Below, piece after piece: positions 1 through 8,415 of a stretch of 64,000 nt of DNA. The translations under genes and the position numbers were made by a program. A model generated the notes under the pieces. It was not told the origin of the DNA, did no database searches, and saw nothing but the letters and a program-made list of their open reading frames with translations. How positions within the stretch are numbered: the stretch's first letter is position 1; the number at the start of each line of letters is the position of its first letter. This DNA comes from BOG-908 sp964242115 (GTDB lineage: Bacteria; Pseudomonadota; Alphaproteobacteria; Acetobacterales; Acetobacteraceae): the NCBI GenBank assembly GCA_964242115.1, contig CAXSZX010000020.1, positions 33,787-97,786 of the forward strand, given 5' to 3'.

Positions 1-92
1 TAGGGCGCGTGCTGCAGAAGCCTCCGCGACAGCAGGAACAAAAGTTTTTTGCTGCTTTTTTTCAAAAAAGCAGGCCTTTTTCGCTTCCTTCG
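1..92. repeat. AT-rich hairpin repeat, partial copy
   Basis: This is the right half of the intergenic hairpin repeat. A GCGACAGCAGGA core is followed by a T-rich/A-rich hairpin (GCTGCTTTTTTTC with AAAAAAGCAGGC). The left half lies outside the window. Confidence 0.7.
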
Positions 93-125
93 CAATGGCG
101 CCGGCGACCACCGTCACCCACGCAG

Positions 126-824
126 ATGATCGCACTTACCAACTTCTCCGCTGACCTGTCCGGCCACCGCGTTCTACACGACCTAACGTTTGTCGCGGGT
201 GTCGGCGAGTTCGTGGCGATCTGCGGCCCGAACGGTGCCGGCAAGACGACGATGTTGCGCGGCTTGGCCGGCTTGTTGCCGGGCGGCCGAACAGAGCCGT
301 GCCGCATCGCCTACATGGAGCAAGGCGCGCGCAGCGTATGGGGGTTGACCGTTCTCGAGTTGGCCGCGCTCGGCCGCATTCCGTGGCACGATGCGGACAG
401 CGGCGCGGTCAGCAGAGCATTGCGCCTGTGTGGCGTGACAGCGCTGGCGCACCGCCGGGTGGACCAGCTCTCCGGCGGCCAGGCACGCCGCGCCATGCTG
501 GCGCGTGCTCTGGCCACCGACGCGCCGGTGCTGCTGCTGGACGAACCGGTGGCCGACCTGGATCCGCGTGCCGCGCACGAGGTGATGAGCCTGCTCGCAA
601 GTCTCGCGCAGCAGGGACGCTGTGTAGTGGCGGTGCTGCATGCGGTGGAGCTCGCCGTCGCATATGCGACGCGTATGGTCTTGCTGAACGAGGGGCACAT
701 CGTCGCCGATGGCGCCCCCGCTGACGTGTTGCCGGCTGCAGCACGCTGTTTCGGCATGACCCTGGGTACTGACGCTGCCGCACGTTTGCTGCGGCCTGTA
801 TGTGGACATTCTCGGGCGGACTAG
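126..824 (+). CDS. ABC transporter ATP-binding protein (metal/iron-chelate type)
   Basis: This is the nucleotide-binding subunit of an ABC importer, 232 residues. Visible motifs are Walker A GPNGAGKTT (residues 34-42), the signature LSGGQ (115-119), Walker B VLLLDEP (135-141), a D-loop and the switch histidine in AVLHAVE (about residue 172). Size and layout fit the FecE/BtuD/ZnuC group that works with a permease and a binding protein. No partner gene is visible, so the permease may lie left of the window or elsewhere. The ATG at 126 is chosen because an in-frame extension back to position 9 would translate only hairpin-repeat sequence. The substrate cannot be read from the sequence. Confidence 0.85.
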   Translation: MIALTNFSADLSGHRVLHDLTFVAGVGEFVAICGPNGAGKTTMLRGLAGLLPGGRTEPCRIAYMEQGARSVWGLTVLELAALGRIPWHDADSGAVSRALRLCGVTALAHRRVDQLSGGQARRAMLARALATDAPVLLLDEPVADLDPRAAHEVMSLLASLAQQGRCVVAVLHAVELAVAYATRMVLLNEGHIVADGAPADVLPAAARCFGMTLGTDAAARLLRPVCGHSRAD

Positions 825-934
825 CCACACACTTACAAGGGCCGGCGATACTTACGCGCGTTGAACAGAGACTGCGCAATCAAAAGTGCGCGTTGTATGC
901 TATATCAGCTTCTCGCGATGTCGCGTTTTTAGAG

Positions 935-1075
935 AGGCGAAAAAGCAAGGCGTGCTTTGTTGCAAAAAAAGCAGCAAGAAACTTTTGGTCCTGCTCTCGC
1001 GGAGACTTCTGCAGCGCGCTTGCCTGGAAACAGAAGTTTTTTTGGTTCTTTTCTTTGAGGCCGGCTTGTTGTTCT
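935..1075. repeat. AT-rich hairpin repeat
   Basis: Two A/T-rich stretches (near 961-985 and 1030-1055) flank a CTCTCGCGG core. The copy is degenerate. No gene is seen in the rest of the 825-1184 interval. Confidence 0.6.
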
Positions 1076-1184
1076 TTATGCCGGTCCAGTGCTTGGCACC
1101 GTTGGTGGGTTACCAGCAGTCCGAAGTGTCGGCCTCTCAACAGGTAAGCCCAGCAGTCATTTCTCGAGTAGAGGAACCAGGAAG

Positions 1185-1285
1185 CTCTCGGTCTCGAGGG
1201 CGCGGGTTGCAGAAAACTCCGCGACAGCGGAACGAAAGTTTTTTGCTGCTTTTCAAAAAAGCAGGCCTTGCTTGCTTACCAAGCG
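1185..1285. repeat. AT-rich hairpin repeat, half copy
   Basis: CCGCGACAGCGGAACGAAAG is followed by TTTTTTGCTGCTTTTC and AAAAAAGCAGGCCTTGC. This is a right half only, upstream of the MaoC-like gene. Confidence 0.65.
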
Positions 1286-1412
1286 CCGAGGGTAAAACTC
1301 AGGATCGGAGGTGACTTACCTATTTGCAGTAGTTGCGAACGCGGCGAGTCGGCATTTGTGTTCCTGAACCGCCCAACTTGCCACACGGCCGCGCGCACGG
1401 CAGGCTGACGCC

Positions 1413-1865
1413 ATGCTTTATCTCGACGACATGCATGAGGGCGACCGCGTCGCTCTTGGAACCATCCAGGTCATCCGCGAGGACGCGCTCGACTTCGCCA
1501 GAAAGTACGACCCGCAGCCCTTCCATCTCGACGACGCTGCCGCGGCTGCACATCCGTTCTTCAAGAAGCTTGCCATCAGCGGCTGGCAGACCTGCGCCTA
1601 CGCCATGCGCCTGATGGTGGACGACATGATCGCTCGCGGCAGCCAGTCACTCGGCTCGCCCGGCATCGACGACATACGATGGATCAAGCCGGTCTACCCC
1701 GGAGACGCACTCACGCTCGAGGCCGAGACGCTGGAGGTGCGCACCTCGCGCAGCAAGCCGGAGATGGGCTCGGCCAAACGCCGCTACACGTTCCGGAACC
1801 AGCACGACGAGCCGGTCATGACGATGGTGGCCACAGGTCTCTTCGCCACACGTCCGAAATCCTGA
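1413..1865 (+). CDS. MaoC-family (hot-dog fold) dehydratase-like protein
   Basis: A 150-residue protein of the MaoC/NodN hot-dog family, which hydrates or dehydrates enoyl-CoA type thioesters. Seen are the N-terminal motif YDPQPFHLDDAAA, which carries the usual catalytic Asp/His region (D-P-Q-P-F-H), then SGWQT and a C-terminal core around IKPVYPGDALTLEAE and EPVMTM. The length is typical of single-domain members. No strong ribosome binding site precedes 1413, and an ATG at 1431 is an alternative start. The gene stands alone among repeat sequences, so the pathway is not indicated. Confidence 0.8.
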   Translation: MLYLDDMHEGDRVALGTIQVIREDALDFARKYDPQPFHLDDAAAAAHPFFKKLAISGWQTCAYAMRLMVDDMIARGSQSLGSPGIDDIRWIKPVYPGDALTLEAETLEVRTSRSKPEMGSAKRRYTFRNQHDEPVMTMVATGLFATRPKS

Positions 1866-1904
1866 CGGGACGGTCACTCGCGAAGTCTCGTTGATACATC
1901 CCGC

Positions 1905-2194
1905 ATGCCACAGCATGCCGTCCTAGTAGAAGCCTCAAGATACTATCTCGACAAAGGCAGTCATCGCCGGCTGTATCGCTTCAGACCGGACGACTACTCC
2001 GAGATGAAAGGGAGCTGGTGCAACGGCGAGATGGCGCTGCCGGGCGACCCGCCGGGCGAACTCGAAGTCATGGAGGCCATCCTGAAGGGGGCAAGATCTC
2101 CGACCTGAACGGCAATTACGGCGCGTTCACACCGGATTACCCACCGGAGGAGATGTTCGAGATCGCGAGCAAGCTCTATAAACAGTCCAGGTAA
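1905..2194 (+). pseudogene. small gene broken by a one-base frameshift
   Basis: The reading frame from 1905 (or from an internal ATG at 2004) stops at 2106-2108. The frame one base back continues smoothly from the G-run at 2087-2091 (GGC AAG ATC TCC GAC CTG AAC) to a TAA at 2192-2194. A single missing G in a run of what was probably six explains the break. The downstream piece reads KISDLNGNYGAFTPDYPPEE, which is protein-like but not a family I recognise. It could be a genuine pseudogene or a homopolymer sequencing error. Confidence 0.5.
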
Positions 2195-2206
2195 GCGCTT
2201 TCCGGT

Positions 2207-2325
2207 TTGAAAAGAGGAAGCAAACTTTTATCACGGCTGTCGCGGACCTTCCCGCCGACGCGTCCTAGAGAACAAAAGTTTTCTGATACTTTTTTCAAAA
2301 AAAATCGCTTTCTTACCTGTGGATC
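2207..2325. repeat. AT-rich hairpin repeat
   Basis: A shortened left arm is followed by CGGCTGTCGCGGA, then ACAAAAGTTTTCTGATAC and TTTTTTCAAAAAAAA. The copy lies just past the 3' end of argB, which runs in from the right. Confidence 0.65.
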
Positions 2326-3215
2326 AGGGTTCCTGGCCCTGCCTCGGTGAACAATTCCAGCAACACAGCATGCGGTATCCGTCCATCGAGGATGACGCAG
2401 CCTTTCGCGCCTAGTCCCAACGCTTCCAGACAGTTCTCCACCTTCGGGATCATGCCGCCGGAAATCGTGCCGTCGGCAATCAGCCCGCGCGCTTCGGTCA
2501 CCGACATCTCGGCGATCAGGTTCTTGTTGCGGTCCAGAACGCCCGGCACGTCCGTCAGCATCAGCAGCCGCGTCGCGTGCAACGCGCCGGCAATGGCGCC
2601 GGCTGCGTCGTCGGCATTGATGTTGTAGGTCTGGCCGTCGATCCCCAGCCCTACCGGTGCCACCACCGGTATAAGCCCCGAGCCGGTCAGCGCGTGGATC
2701 ACGCGTACGTCCACGTGTTCCGGCTCGCCCACGAAACCCAAATCCAGCACGTGTTCGATGTGGCTGTCCGGGTCGATGACTGTGCGCGTGATCTTGCGCG
2801 CGCGGATCAGACCGCCGTCTTTTCCGGAGATGCCCACGGCCAGCGCGCCGGCCCGGTTGATCAGCTCGGTGACGTGTTTGTTAACGGTGCCGGCGAGCAC
2901 CATCTCCACCACTTCGACCATCGCGGCGTCGGTCACCCGCAGGCCGTCGACGAACTCGCTCTTGATCGCCAGGCGCTGCAGCATGGCGTTGATTTGCGGG
3001 CCGCCGCCATGCACAACCACGGGGTTCACGCCCACCTGCTTGAGCAGGGCTATGTCGCGGCCGAACTCGGTAGCCAGCGTCGCGTCGCCCATCGCGTGGC
3101 CGCCATACTTCACCACGATGGTGGCGCCGGCGTAGCGGCGCAGGAACGGCAGAGCCTGCGCGAGGATGGCAGCCTGCTCGGTGGCGCGGCGCAGGGTCTC
3201 TGGGCTGGTGGTCAT
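2313..3215 (-). CDS. argB: acetylglutamate kinase
   Basis: This enzyme phosphorylates N-acetyl-L-glutamate, the second step of arginine biosynthesis, in the cytoplasm. The 300-residue protein has the amino-acid kinase fold motifs VVKYGGHAMGD near residue 35, VVVHGGGPQIN near 70, NADDAAGAIAGAL near 200 and GGMIPKVENC near 255, all typical of ArgB. In many alphaproteobacteria argB ends the rpmH-rnpA-yidD-yidC-engB group. Here it is on the same strand but separated from engB by a lipoprotein gene and two hairpin repeats, so it probably has its own promoter. Confidence 0.95.
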   Translation of the reverse strand: MTTSPETLRRATEQAAILAQALPFLRRYAGATIVVKYGGHAMGDATLATEFGRDIALLKQVGVNPVVVHGGGPQINAMLQRLAIKSEFVDGLRVTDAAMVEVVEMVLAGTVNKHVTELINRAGALAVGISGKDGGLIRARKITRTVIDPDSHIEHVLDLGFVGEPEHVDVRVIHALTGSGLIPVVAPVGLGIDGQTYNINADDAAGAIAGALHATRLLMLTDVPGVLDRNKNLIAEMSVTEARGLIADGTISGGMIPKVENCLEALGLGAKGCVILDGRIPHAVLLELFTEAGPGTLIHR

Positions 3216-3349
3216 GCGGACCGGGGTAGAGGCAGCCGCCCCGCCCGGTCAAGCAAGTCAAGCGCAAGGCTGAACGCCTGAATCGTCAAAGCCTGACATA
3301 CTGTTGCGATGAGCTAGATCCGAGATCTCGCTACCTGTCTCGACCGGTG

Positions 3350-3482
3350 ACAAGCAAGGCAAGCGGTCTTTTTTGAAAAACCAAAAAACGTTTATCCCCA
3401 TAGGCGCGTGCTGCAGAACCTTCGTGACAGCAGGTATAAAAATCTTTCGCTTCTTTTCTTCAGAAAAGAAGGCCTTGCCTTC
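3350..3482. repeat. AT-rich hairpin repeat
   Basis: GGTCTTTTTTGAAAAACC, then GCGTGCTGCAGAACCTTCGTGACAGCAGG, then CGCTTCTTTTCTTCAGAAAAGAAGGCC. It lies upstream of argB and is followed closely by a second copy. Confidence 0.7.
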
Positions 3483-3544
3483 CTTCCCGGACTTCAAGCC
3501 ACAGGGCATTCATCATAGGCAAGCATGGCCGGGTCACGGATCCA

Positions 3545-3695
3545 GAAACAAAGGAAGTCCTTCTTTTTCGAGAGAAAGAAGCAAAAAGCCTTTGCGAGCG
3601 CTGTCGCGGACCGCTGAGATGACATGTCTCAGCGAGGCGAACTGACGAGAAGCAGAGTTTTTCAAGTTCTTTCTCTCAAGACAGAACTGCTTCCC
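3545..3695. repeat. AT-rich hairpin repeat
   Basis: A left hairpin CCTTCTTTTTCGAGAGAAAGAAG, then GCGCTGTCGCGGAC, then a degenerate right hairpin at 3660-3690. With the copy at 3350 it fills the 485-bp gap between argB and the lipoprotein gene; no gene is seen there. Confidence 0.65.
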
Positions 3696-3700
3696 AGACC

Positions 3701-4567
3701 CTAGCGTGACGGCAGGCCCTCGATGTTGGTTACCGTCGTGCCGCCAAGCTGGATCGCCGGCGAGAGCGGCGGCGGCGGCGGCACGCGAACCGCATGGCGG
3801 CTCGCTCGCCGCGCATTGCTCGCGACCAGCGGTTCGAGCGCAAAACCGCCCTGCGGCAGCGGCTGCAGCAGCCGCAGGGCAAACACCAACGGCTGGCTGA
3901 TCGTCACCGTGCCTTGCGTGCCAGACGTAACGCTCACGCCGGCCTGCACGGGCAGCTTCGCCGGCGGCGAGAGCTTGATTTTGGCACCCTTGTTCGTCTG
4001 GAACGTGTAGCTGCCGCTGGAGATGACGAACGCTTCCTGCACCACCGCCATGCCAGGCTGTGCCAGGATCGACCCGCAAGCCTGCGAGAGCGCCTGGGCG
4101 TTGGCGGGGTCGGTCGCCCAACGCTGGAAGCTCACGTAGTCCAGCGAACTATCCGTCGAGCTGTTGATGGTGAGGTTGGCGGTCGAGCTTGCGTTGCCGC
4201 CCAGCTCGCCGGACACATTTGCCAACTGCGCGGCCACCGAGGCGTCGGCGCCGAAGGTGGCGCCTGCCGAAATGGCGGCCAGAGCCGGGGCGCTGACAAC
4301 CAAGGCACTGTCCGGCACGCCGCACTTGCTCAGCGGCGCAATCCACTGCAGCACGACGCTACCCTGGGCAGCGGCGGCAGGTTCGTTCTGGATCCGTACG
4401 ATCGCGCCGGGCAGCAGCGCCCCGCTCGGCAACGGCACCAGAGTCCACGAAGGCCCCAACGTGTCGCGCAACGACGGATAGACCGGCGGCGGCGCGGGCG
4501 GCATACCCGGGCAGCCACCCAGAAGCAGCGCGCCTGCCAAAGCACCTGCACGATGAAGCACGCGCAT
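3701..4567 (-). CDS. putative lipoprotein of unknown function
   Basis: A 288-residue protein with a classical lipoprotein signal peptide: MRVLHRAGALAGALLLGGC gives a lipobox LLGGC with the cysteine near residue 19, so it is probably anchored to the inner or outer membrane. The mature part is rich in Ala, Ser and Gly and ends with a proline run (VPPPPPLS) near the C-terminus. I recognise no known domain. The start at 4567 is preferred over upstream in-frame codons because it begins the signal peptide. The gene follows engB on the same strand after 78 bp and may be cotranscribed with it. Confidence 0.65.
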   Translation of the reverse strand: MRVLHRAGALAGALLLGGCPGMPPAPPPVYPSLRDTLGPSWTLVPLPSGALLPGAIVRIQNEPAAAAQGSVVLQWIAPLSKCGVPDSALVVSAPALAAISAGATFGADASVAAQLANVSGELGGNASSTANLTINSSTDSSLDYVSFQRWATDPANAQALSQACGSILAQPGMAVVQEAFVISSGSYTFQTNKGAKIKLSPPAKLPVQAGVSVTSGTQGTVTISQPLVFALRLLQPLPQGGFALEPLVASNARRASRHAVRVPPPPPLSPAIQLGGTTVTNIEGLPSR

Positions 4568-4645
4568 GTCGCCTCCCATCGGAACGTTCCGGGCGCATGA
4601 TGCGGTCAACCCGTGGGCAAGGCAAACGACCCGGACCGCTCTGGG

Positions 4646-5311
4646 TCAGCCGCCCGTCTGCGCGGCCAGGCTCGCCAGCTCGGCCCGTAGCGCCTCTACT
4701 CCCTCCCCGGTGCGCGCGCTGGTGGCCAGCACCTCCGGAAACGCGGCCGCATGCGCCTTGGCCGCCGCCTCCACTTCCGCCAGCTTGCGCGCCAGCGGGG
4801 CGGGCTTTACGCCGTCGGTCTTCGTCAGCACCAGCTGGAACGCCACCGCGGCCCTGTCGAACAGATCCATCACGGCGTGGTCGGACGCCTTGAGCTCGAT
4901 CCGCGCGTCCAGCAGCAGCACCACACGCCGCAGCACCACACGGCCGCGCAGGAAGTCGAACATCAGCCCCTGCCAGTCCTCCTTCACCGCCTTGGCCGCC
5001 TGCGCGTAGCCGTAGCCCGGCATGTCCACCAGAACGAGCCGGCCGCCCAGGTTGAAGAAGTTCAACTGCTTGGTCCGCCCGGGCTCGCTGGAGGCGCGTG
5101 CCAGGGCCTTGTGCCCCGTCAGTGCGTTCACCAGGGAGGACTTGCCCACGTTGGAACGGCCGGCAAACGCCACCTCGGGCAAACGCGCGTCCGGCAGCTG
5201 GTCGATCCGTTGCGCCGCGTAGAAGAACCGGCACTCGGCCGCGAACAGCAGCCGACCGGCTTCGAGTCTCGCGGCTTGTTCTTCGGGTGTGGTCAAGGCA
5301 GGCAAGGCCAA
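4646..5311 (-). CDS. engB: ribosome biogenesis GTP-binding protein EngB (YihA/YsxC)
   Basis: A small GTPase of the Era/TrmE superfamily needed for large ribosomal subunit assembly. The 221-residue protein shows G1 GRSNVGKSS (51-59), G2 PGRTKQ, G3 DMPGYG, G4 TKTD and a C-terminal SAR motif (TSARTGEG). The length is normal. It is the next gene after yidC on the minus strand, as in many alphaproteobacteria, but a 219-bp gap with an inverted repeat separates them. Confidence 0.95.
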   Translation of the reverse strand: MALPALTTPEEQAARLEAGRLLFAAECRFFYAAQRIDQLPDARLPEVAFAGRSNVGKSSLVNALTGHKALARASSEPGRTKQLNFFNLGGRLVLVDMPGYGYAQAAKAVKEDWQGLMFDFLRGRVVLRRVVLLLDARIELKASDHAVMDLFDRAAVAFQLVLTKTDGVKPAPLARKLAEVEAAAKAHAAAFPEVLATSARTGEGVEALRAELASLAAQTGG

Positions 5312-5527
5312 GGGCTCTGCCCCCGGGCTCCGTCACACGCTAGCGTGCTTCGCACGACTGGGCCAGCCGGCCCCAGACCCAATCTTATTGGCAGGCAAGG
5401 AGAGGGCAGACCCGTCGGGTGACTGTCACACGCGATGCGACGCCCCTGTCCCTGCCTTCCAATAAGGCGATCCAGGGCGCCTCGCCCTTGCGGGGGCCAG
5501 GGGCAGAGCCGCTGGCCTTGCCCAACG
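5300..5527. repeat. inverted pair of a GC-rich intergenic repeat
   Basis: The arm at 5300-5400 contains GGCAAGGCCA, GGCTCTGCCCC and CTTATTGGCAGGCAAGG. The arm at 5440-5527, read on the other strand, contains GGCAAGGCCA, GGCTCTGCCCC and CTTATTGGAAGGCAGGG in the same order. The two arms face each other and fill the yidC-engB gap. This family is unrelated to the AT-rich hairpins. Confidence 0.6.
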
Positions 5528-5530
5528 CAA

Positions 5531-7276
5531 TCACGTCCGAACAACACGCCCGCGCGGTTCGAGCTTGGCCTGGCGCTGGATATACCACTGCTGTGCCATC
5601 GTCAGCGTGTTGTTCCAAGACCAGTAGATCACCAATCCCGCCGGAAAGCGTCCCATGGTGAACATGAAGATTAACGGCATGAACTGCAGCATCTTCGCCT
5701 GCGCCGGGTCGGGCGGCGGCGGGTTCAGCTTCTGCTGGAAGTACATCGTCGCACCCATGATCAGCGGCCAGATGCCCAGGTGCAGAAACGGCGAGATCAG
5801 GCTGGGGTCGAACGGGAGCAGCCCGAACAGGTTGAAGATGTTGGTGGGATCGATTGACGAGAGGTCCTGGATCCAGCCGAAGAACGGCGCGTGCCGCATC
5901 TCGATGGAGATCAGGATCACCTTGTAGAGCGAGAAGAACACCGGGATCTGCAGCAGCATCGGCGCGCAGCCGCTGACCGGGCTCACGTTCTCGGTCTTGT
6001 ACACCGCCATCATCTCGGACTGCAGCTTGGCCGGGTCGTCCTTGAAGCGCTCGCGCACCTCGGTGATCTTCGGGCCCAGCAGCCGCATCTTGCCCATCGA
6101 GCGGTAGGAGCGTGCGGCGATCGGATAGAACAGCCCCTTCACCCCCAGCGTAAAGATCAGGATGGCCACGCCGAAATTGCCGACATAGTGGTAGATGAAG
6201 TCGATGGCGTAGAAGAATGGCTTGGTCAGGAAGTAGAACCAGCCCCAGTCCACCGCATAGTTGAAGCGCGAGATGTGGCCGTCCAGCTCGTAGCGGTCCA
6301 GCAGGTGCACTTCCTTCGCCCCGGCGAACACCCGGCTGGTGTAGGCGGCGTCGCCGCCGGCGGCGACGTGTTCGGCGTCGGTCGGAATGTAGCTGACCTG
6401 GAAGCGGTCGGACCCGTTGTCCAGCACGTGATTCCAGGTGGTCTTGGCGGGTGCGGACTGGTCGGGCACCAGCGCTGTCAGCCAGTACTTGTCGGTGAAG
6501 CCGGCCCAGCCGCCGGCGCCGGTATGGTCGTAGCCGACGTCGTCGTTCTTGGCGGCGGCGGACTTCACCGCGCTGTAGCTCATGTCGTGCAGCTGGGCGT
6601 CGGACACGCCCAGCACGCCCTCGAACACGTTCAGCCCGGCAGACGGCGGCAGGTAGTCGCGGTGGATGCGCTGCCAGGGCCACAACTGCACCGCGGTGCT
6701 GCCTGCGTTGTGCACGCTCTGCCGCACGGTGAACATGTAGGCGGCGTCGATGCCCACCTCGATGCGGAACGTCAGCCCGGCGCCGTTGTCCCAGGTCAGC
6801 GCGACAGGGTGGCCGGCCGAGACAGCCCCGTCGCCGGAGGTCCACACCGTGTCGCTGTCCGGCGTCTTGATGCCGTCGCCGCCCGTCCAGCCGAACTGCA
6901 CGTAGCTCGGCTGCGGGTCGAACGCCGGCTCCAGCACCCGCACCAGCGGCGAGGTCTTCGACACCGTCTCATGGTAGTCGCGCAGCCGCAGGTCATCCAG
7001 CCGTGCGCCGAGCAGGCTGACGGTCCCGGTCACCCGCGGGCCGTCGATCTGGATGCGCGGTATCTTGCTGGGATCCACGGTGGCCGGCGGTGCCACGTGC
7101 TCGGGCTCGTGGCCGGGCGGCGCCGGGTTGAACGAGGGCGCCGGCGTCTGGCCGGACGGTGTGTTCTGGGTGGCCACCGCCTGGTGCAGGCGGGGCTTCG
7201 GCGGCGAGAGGTATTGGAACAGCAGCAGGATCGCGACCGAGAGGGCGATGAACAACGGCAGGCGTTTCTGGTCCAT
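5531..7276 (-). CDS. yidC: membrane protein insertase YidC
   Basis: YidC inserts and folds inner-membrane proteins, with or without SecYEG. The 581-residue protein begins MDQKRLPLFIALSVAILLLF, which is its first membrane helix. A long periplasmic beta-domain follows, then the conserved insertase core (VKGLFYPIAARSYRSMGKM; MQQK-like YFQQKLNPPPPDPAQ; PAGLVIYWSWNNTLTMAQQ) with the remaining helices. The domain order and size are those of Gram-negative YidC. Its ATG overlaps the stop of yidD by one base, so the two are translationally coupled. Confidence 0.95.
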   Translation of the reverse strand: MDQKRLPLFIALSVAILLLFQYLSPPKPRLHQAVATQNTPSGQTPAPSFNPAPPGHEPEHVAPPATVDPSKIPRIQIDGPRVTGTVSLLGARLDDLRLRDYHETVSKTSPLVRVLEPAFDPQPSYVQFGWTGGDGIKTPDSDTVWTSGDGAVSAGHPVALTWDNGAGLTFRIEVGIDAAYMFTVRQSVHNAGSTAVQLWPWQRIHRDYLPPSAGLNVFEGVLGVSDAQLHDMSYSAVKSAAAKNDDVGYDHTGAGGWAGFTDKYWLTALVPDQSAPAKTTWNHVLDNGSDRFQVSYIPTDAEHVAAGGDAAYTSRVFAGAKEVHLLDRYELDGHISRFNYAVDWGWFYFLTKPFFYAIDFIYHYVGNFGVAILIFTLGVKGLFYPIAARSYRSMGKMRLLGPKITEVRERFKDDPAKLQSEMMAVYKTENVSPVSGCAPMLLQIPVFFSLYKVILISIEMRHAPFFGWIQDLSSIDPTNIFNLFGLLPFDPSLISPFLHLGIWPLIMGATMYFQQKLNPPPPDPAQAKMLQFMPLIFMFTMGRFPAGLVIYWSWNNTLTMAQQWYIQRQAKLEPRGRVVRT

Positions 7277-7533
7277 CAGCTGGCCTTGAGATCGTGCGGG
7301 CGGTCGTGCCCGCAACGGGGAACCGGGTCGTAGCCGCTTCCGCCCCATGGGTTGCAACGCCCCACGCGCCAGGCCGCAAGACCCAGGCCGCGCACCGCGC
7401 CATGCGTTCGCAGCGCCTCGATGGCGTAGGCGCTGCAGCTCGGCTCGAAACGGCAGGCGGGCGGCAGCAGCGGCCGCAGCACCAATTGGTAGGCGCGAAC
7501 CACGCCAGCAAGGACCACGGCAACCGGCCTCAC
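7276..7533 (-). CDS. yidD: membrane protein insertion efficiency factor YidD
   Basis: A small cytoplasmic, membrane-associated factor that helps YidC-dependent insertion. The 85-residue protein has the family signature YQLVLRPLLPPACRFEPSCS, then YAIEALRTHG and RCNPWGGSGYDPVP. Three conserved cysteines (near 27, 33 and 60) are present. The start overlaps the end of rnpA by four bases and the stop overlaps the yidC start by one base, the compact order usual in bacteria. Confidence 0.92.
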   Translation of the reverse strand: MRPVAVVLAGVVRAYQLVLRPLLPPACRFEPSCSAYAIEALRTHGAVRGLGLAAWRVGRCNPWGGSGYDPVPRCGHDRPHDLKAS

Positions 7534-7970
7534 GGCCGCGCCCCTCGTGCCGCCGCGCCGGTAACCTGACCTGCCACCGGTGAGGCCGCATCCGCAGGCG
7601 AGAGGCTGACGCCTGCGACGCCTCGCGCTGTTCCGGTGGTGCGTACGCCCAGCTTGGCGAGGCCGCGGCGCAGATCCTCGATCAGGACTGAAAAGGGCCG
7701 GGCACGCGTCGTGTCGCGCCCGACCAGCACCAAATCAGCGCCGACCGCCGGGCTGTCACGCAGGAGAAGTCTCACGGCCTCGCGCAGCCGCCGGCGGGTG
7801 CGGTTGCGCACCACGGCGTTGCCGACCTTCTTGGTGACGGTGAAGCCTAGACGAACGGGCGCGTCGTCGGCGCGCAGCATGGCCTGCAGCACCAAGCCTG
7901 GCGAGGGTGACTTGCGTCCCTTCGAAGCCACGCGGAGGAACTCGGCGCGGCGTTTCAGGCGGGGGTTCAT
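7530..7970 (-). CDS. rnpA: ribonuclease P protein component
   Basis: The protein subunit of RNase P, which supports the catalytic RNA in maturing tRNA 5' ends. From the ATG at 7970 it has 146 residues. The RNR signature is visible as VVRNRTRRRLREAVR, preceded by FTVTKKVGNA, and the N-terminus LKRRAEFLRVASKG is typical. An in-frame extension upstream would translate the hairpin repeat and is rejected. The C-terminal tail of about 25 residues past the fold is Ala/Gly-rich and overlaps yidD. Confidence 0.92.
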   Translation of the reverse strand: MNPRLKRRAEFLRVASKGRKSPSPGLVLQAMLRADDAPVRLGFTVTKKVGNAVVRNRTRRRLREAVRLLLRDSPAVGADLVLVGRDTTRARPFSVLIEDLRRGLAKLGVRTTGTARGVAGVSLSPADAASPVAGQVTGAAARGARP

Positions 7971-7977
7971 GACCAGG

Positions 7978-8135
7978 GAAGCAAGACAGCAAGGCCCTCT
8001 TTTTCGAGAAGAAGAAGCAAAAAGCTTTTGCGAGCGCTGTCGCGGACGGCTGAAACACCACGCTTCAACACGGCGCACTCGACAGAGACAAAAGTTCTTT
8101 GGTTCTTTTTTTCAAAAAAGAACTGCTTGCTGAGC
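7978..8135. repeat. AT-rich hairpin repeat
   Basis: CCTCTTTTTCGAGAAGAAGAAGC, then GCGCTGTCGCGGACGG, then GGTTCTTTTTTTCAAAAAAGAACTGC. It lies between rpmH and rnpA, so within the expected operon, and could attenuate or process the transcript. Confidence 0.7.
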
Positions 8136-8143
8136 TTCCGGCA

Positions 8144-8278
8144 CTAAGCCGAGAGCTTCTTCCTGCCCTTCGCACGGCGGTTGGCGATCACCTTGCGGCC
8201 ACCTACCGTTTCCATGCGGGCGCGAAAGCCATGCCGGCGCTTGCGGACCAGCTTGGATGGTTGATAGGTGCGCTTCAC
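8144..8278 (-). CDS. rpmH: 50S ribosomal protein L34
   Basis: A 44-residue basic ribosomal protein of the large subunit. The translation reads (M)KRTYQPSKLVRKRRHGFRA, then RMETVGGRKVIANRRAKGRK and KLSA, an almost perfect L34 consensus. The start codon is GTG at 8278, because the family begins exactly there and no upstream ATG is in frame. It heads the rpmH-rnpA-yidD-yidC group and is preceded by a good sigma-70 type promoter. Confidence 0.95.
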   Translation of the reverse strand: MKRTYQPSKLVRKRRHGFRARMETVGGRKVIANRRAKGRKKLSA

Positions 8279-8337
8279 GGCGGGAACACTCCAACAACTT
8301 GCGCGGGGCGCTCGCTGCGTCCCGTGCTGAGCGGCGG

Positions 8338-8367
8338 CTTATAGGTTCTCCGCACAGCCTGCGTCAA
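8338..8367 (-). promoter_or_regulatory. predicted sigma-70 promoter of rpmH
   Basis: Read on the minus strand, TTGACG (8362-8367) and TATAAG (8338-8343) are separated by 18 bases. The -10 box lies about 60 bases before the rpmH start codon, a reasonable leader for a ribosomal protein operon. Confidence 0.6.
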
Positions 8368-8415
8368 ATCCCGCCAGCGTGCGTTGTAACGCGGGAACGG
8401 ACGGTAGATGGACGG

